From: Veillonellaceae bacterium UBA5809
GTDB taxonomy: Bacteria > Bacillota > Negativicutes > Veillonellales > Dialisteraceae
Assembly (NCBI GenBank): GCA_002417965.1
Contig: DIDD01000089.1
Span: 521-6,407, forward strand
DNA: 5,887 bases
Reading direction: 5' to 3'
A program made the translations under genes and the position numbers. The notes under the pieces are model-generated. The model saw nothing but the letters and a program-made list of their open reading frames with translations, searched no databases and was not told the origin of the DNA. Positions 5,592 to 5,887 of the stretch are shown here, piece by piece. The number at the start of each line of letters is the position of its first letter. Within the stretch, counting starts at the first letter, position 1.

Positions 5592-5623
5592 TAATATTGC
5601 AAAAAGGAAGGAGCCGGATCAGG

Positions 5624-5887
5624 ATGCCGATGACTTATAGAGAATCTATGGAATCCATGGGCACATTTTTATCGGTAGCTTCTTCAGAAAAAATTCCTGA
5701 CCGGGCAGTTCAGGCTGTGCGGCAAGTTTTTCAAAGGACAGAGATTCAGTGCAGCCGGTTTCTTCCTTTCAGTGAATTATCAGCAGTGAACCGGAGTGCG
5801 GGCCGCTGCCCGGTCCCGGTATCTGGGGAATTTCTGGGGGTTCTGAAGGAGTCACTCCGCATGGCGCGCAGAACCGGAGGCGTTTTT
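5624..5887 (+). CDS. apbE: ApbE-family FAD:protein FMN transferase (partial, N-terminus only)
   Basis: The 88 codons before the window edge encode the start of an ApbE protein, which uses Mg2+ to move FMN from FAD onto a Ser/Thr in a target flavoprotein. Visible signatures are the opening MGTFLSV (12-18), the CSRFLPFSELSAVNRSAG block (43-60) matching the family's FSxFxxxSELSxLN signature, VSGEFLGVL (66-74), and TGGVF (84-88), which leads into the catalytic FDPT region just lost at the edge. Family members are about 300-350 residues. There is no signal peptide or lipobox: only 11 residues precede MGT, so the enzyme is predicted cytoplasmic, unlike many ApbE lipoproteins. AAGGAG at 5608-5613 lies 10 bases before the chosen ATG; another ATG two codons later is too far for it. 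The target protein may be encoded just beyond the window. Confidence 0.88.
   Translation, partial: MPMTYRESMESMGTFLSVASSEKIPDRAVQAVRQVFQRTEIQCSRFLPFSELSAVNRSAGRCPVPVSGEFLGVLKESLRMARRTGGVF

Larger units (their letters stand above)
5251..5623. other. Divergent intergenic region, nitroreductase / apbE (373 bases, AT-rich)
   Basis: No supported gene lies here. From left to right it holds the nitroreductase ribosome site and extended -10 (5256-5301), a plus-oriented terminator-like hairpin (5349-5383), a very AT-rich stretch with inverted and direct repeats (about 5400-5500), the apbE promoter (5527-5555), a Fur-box-like site (5577-5591) and the apbE ribosome site (5608-5613). A 29-codon frame from ATG 5271 to TGA 5360 lacks a good ribosome site. 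Confidence 0.8.

Noticed and set aside
5562..5623. FMN riboswitch in the apbE leader
   Set aside because: The leader is only about 62 bases, AT-rich, and lacks the multi-helix structure and conserved blocks of an RFN element.

Overview
The window looks like a chromosomal stretch from a low-to-mid GC Gram-positive anaerobe of the Bacillota. A gut Clostridia relative such as Lachnospiraceae is plausible, but this is inferred from style, not proven. The reasons are strong AGGAGG-type ribosome binding sites, textbook sigma-A promoters (TTGACA-17-TAATAT, TTTACA-17-TATGAT, TTGACA-17-TATAGT), long perfect intrinsic terminators, and the protein families present. The left edge is not genomic: bases 4-36 match the Illumina Nextera transposase adapter with two mismatches, so the contig begins in adapter and its first gene is cut there.

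Layout. (1) 38-1000: a minus-strand operon of an ArsR-family regulator (610-921 plus stop) followed, with a 1-base stop/start overlap, by the N-terminal 190 residues of a CoA-disulfide-reductase-like FAD enzyme with its Cys43 signature. Its promoter carries a palindrome over the -10 box, which suggests autoregulation. (2) 998-2440: a divergent plus-strand gene for a secreted SGNH/GDSL hydrolase with two fibronectin-III-like repeats, with its own promoter and a 19-bp-stem terminator. (3) 2455-4580: a plus-strand pair, a class-I-amidotransferase-like peptidase C26 (gamma-glutamyl-GABA hydrolase type) and a stand-alone Old Yellow Enzyme, probably one transcript, ending in a 21-bp-stem terminator. 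(4) 4585-5301: a minus-strand NfsB-type nitroreductase that converges on the same terminator. (5) 5251-5623: a 373-base divergent intergenic region with an orphan terminator-like hairpin, AT-rich inverted repeats, a consensus sigma-A promoter and a Fur-box-like site. (6) 5624-5887: the N-terminal 88 residues of an ApbE-type FAD:protein FMN transferase, cut by the right edge and lacking a signal peptide.

How they fit together. Four of the seven genes concern flavins (FAD disulfide reductase, FMN ene-reductase, FMN nitroreductase, FMN transferase), but they lie in separate transcription units, so this is a redox/flavin-rich neighbourhood rather than a demonstrated pathway. The most testable regulatory ideas are thiol or persulfide sensing by the cysteine-rich ArsR protein over its reductase operon, and iron (Fur) control of apbE. 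I do not see a convincing undescribed multi-gene system here; there is no CRISPR array, insertion sequence, tRNA or rRNA.
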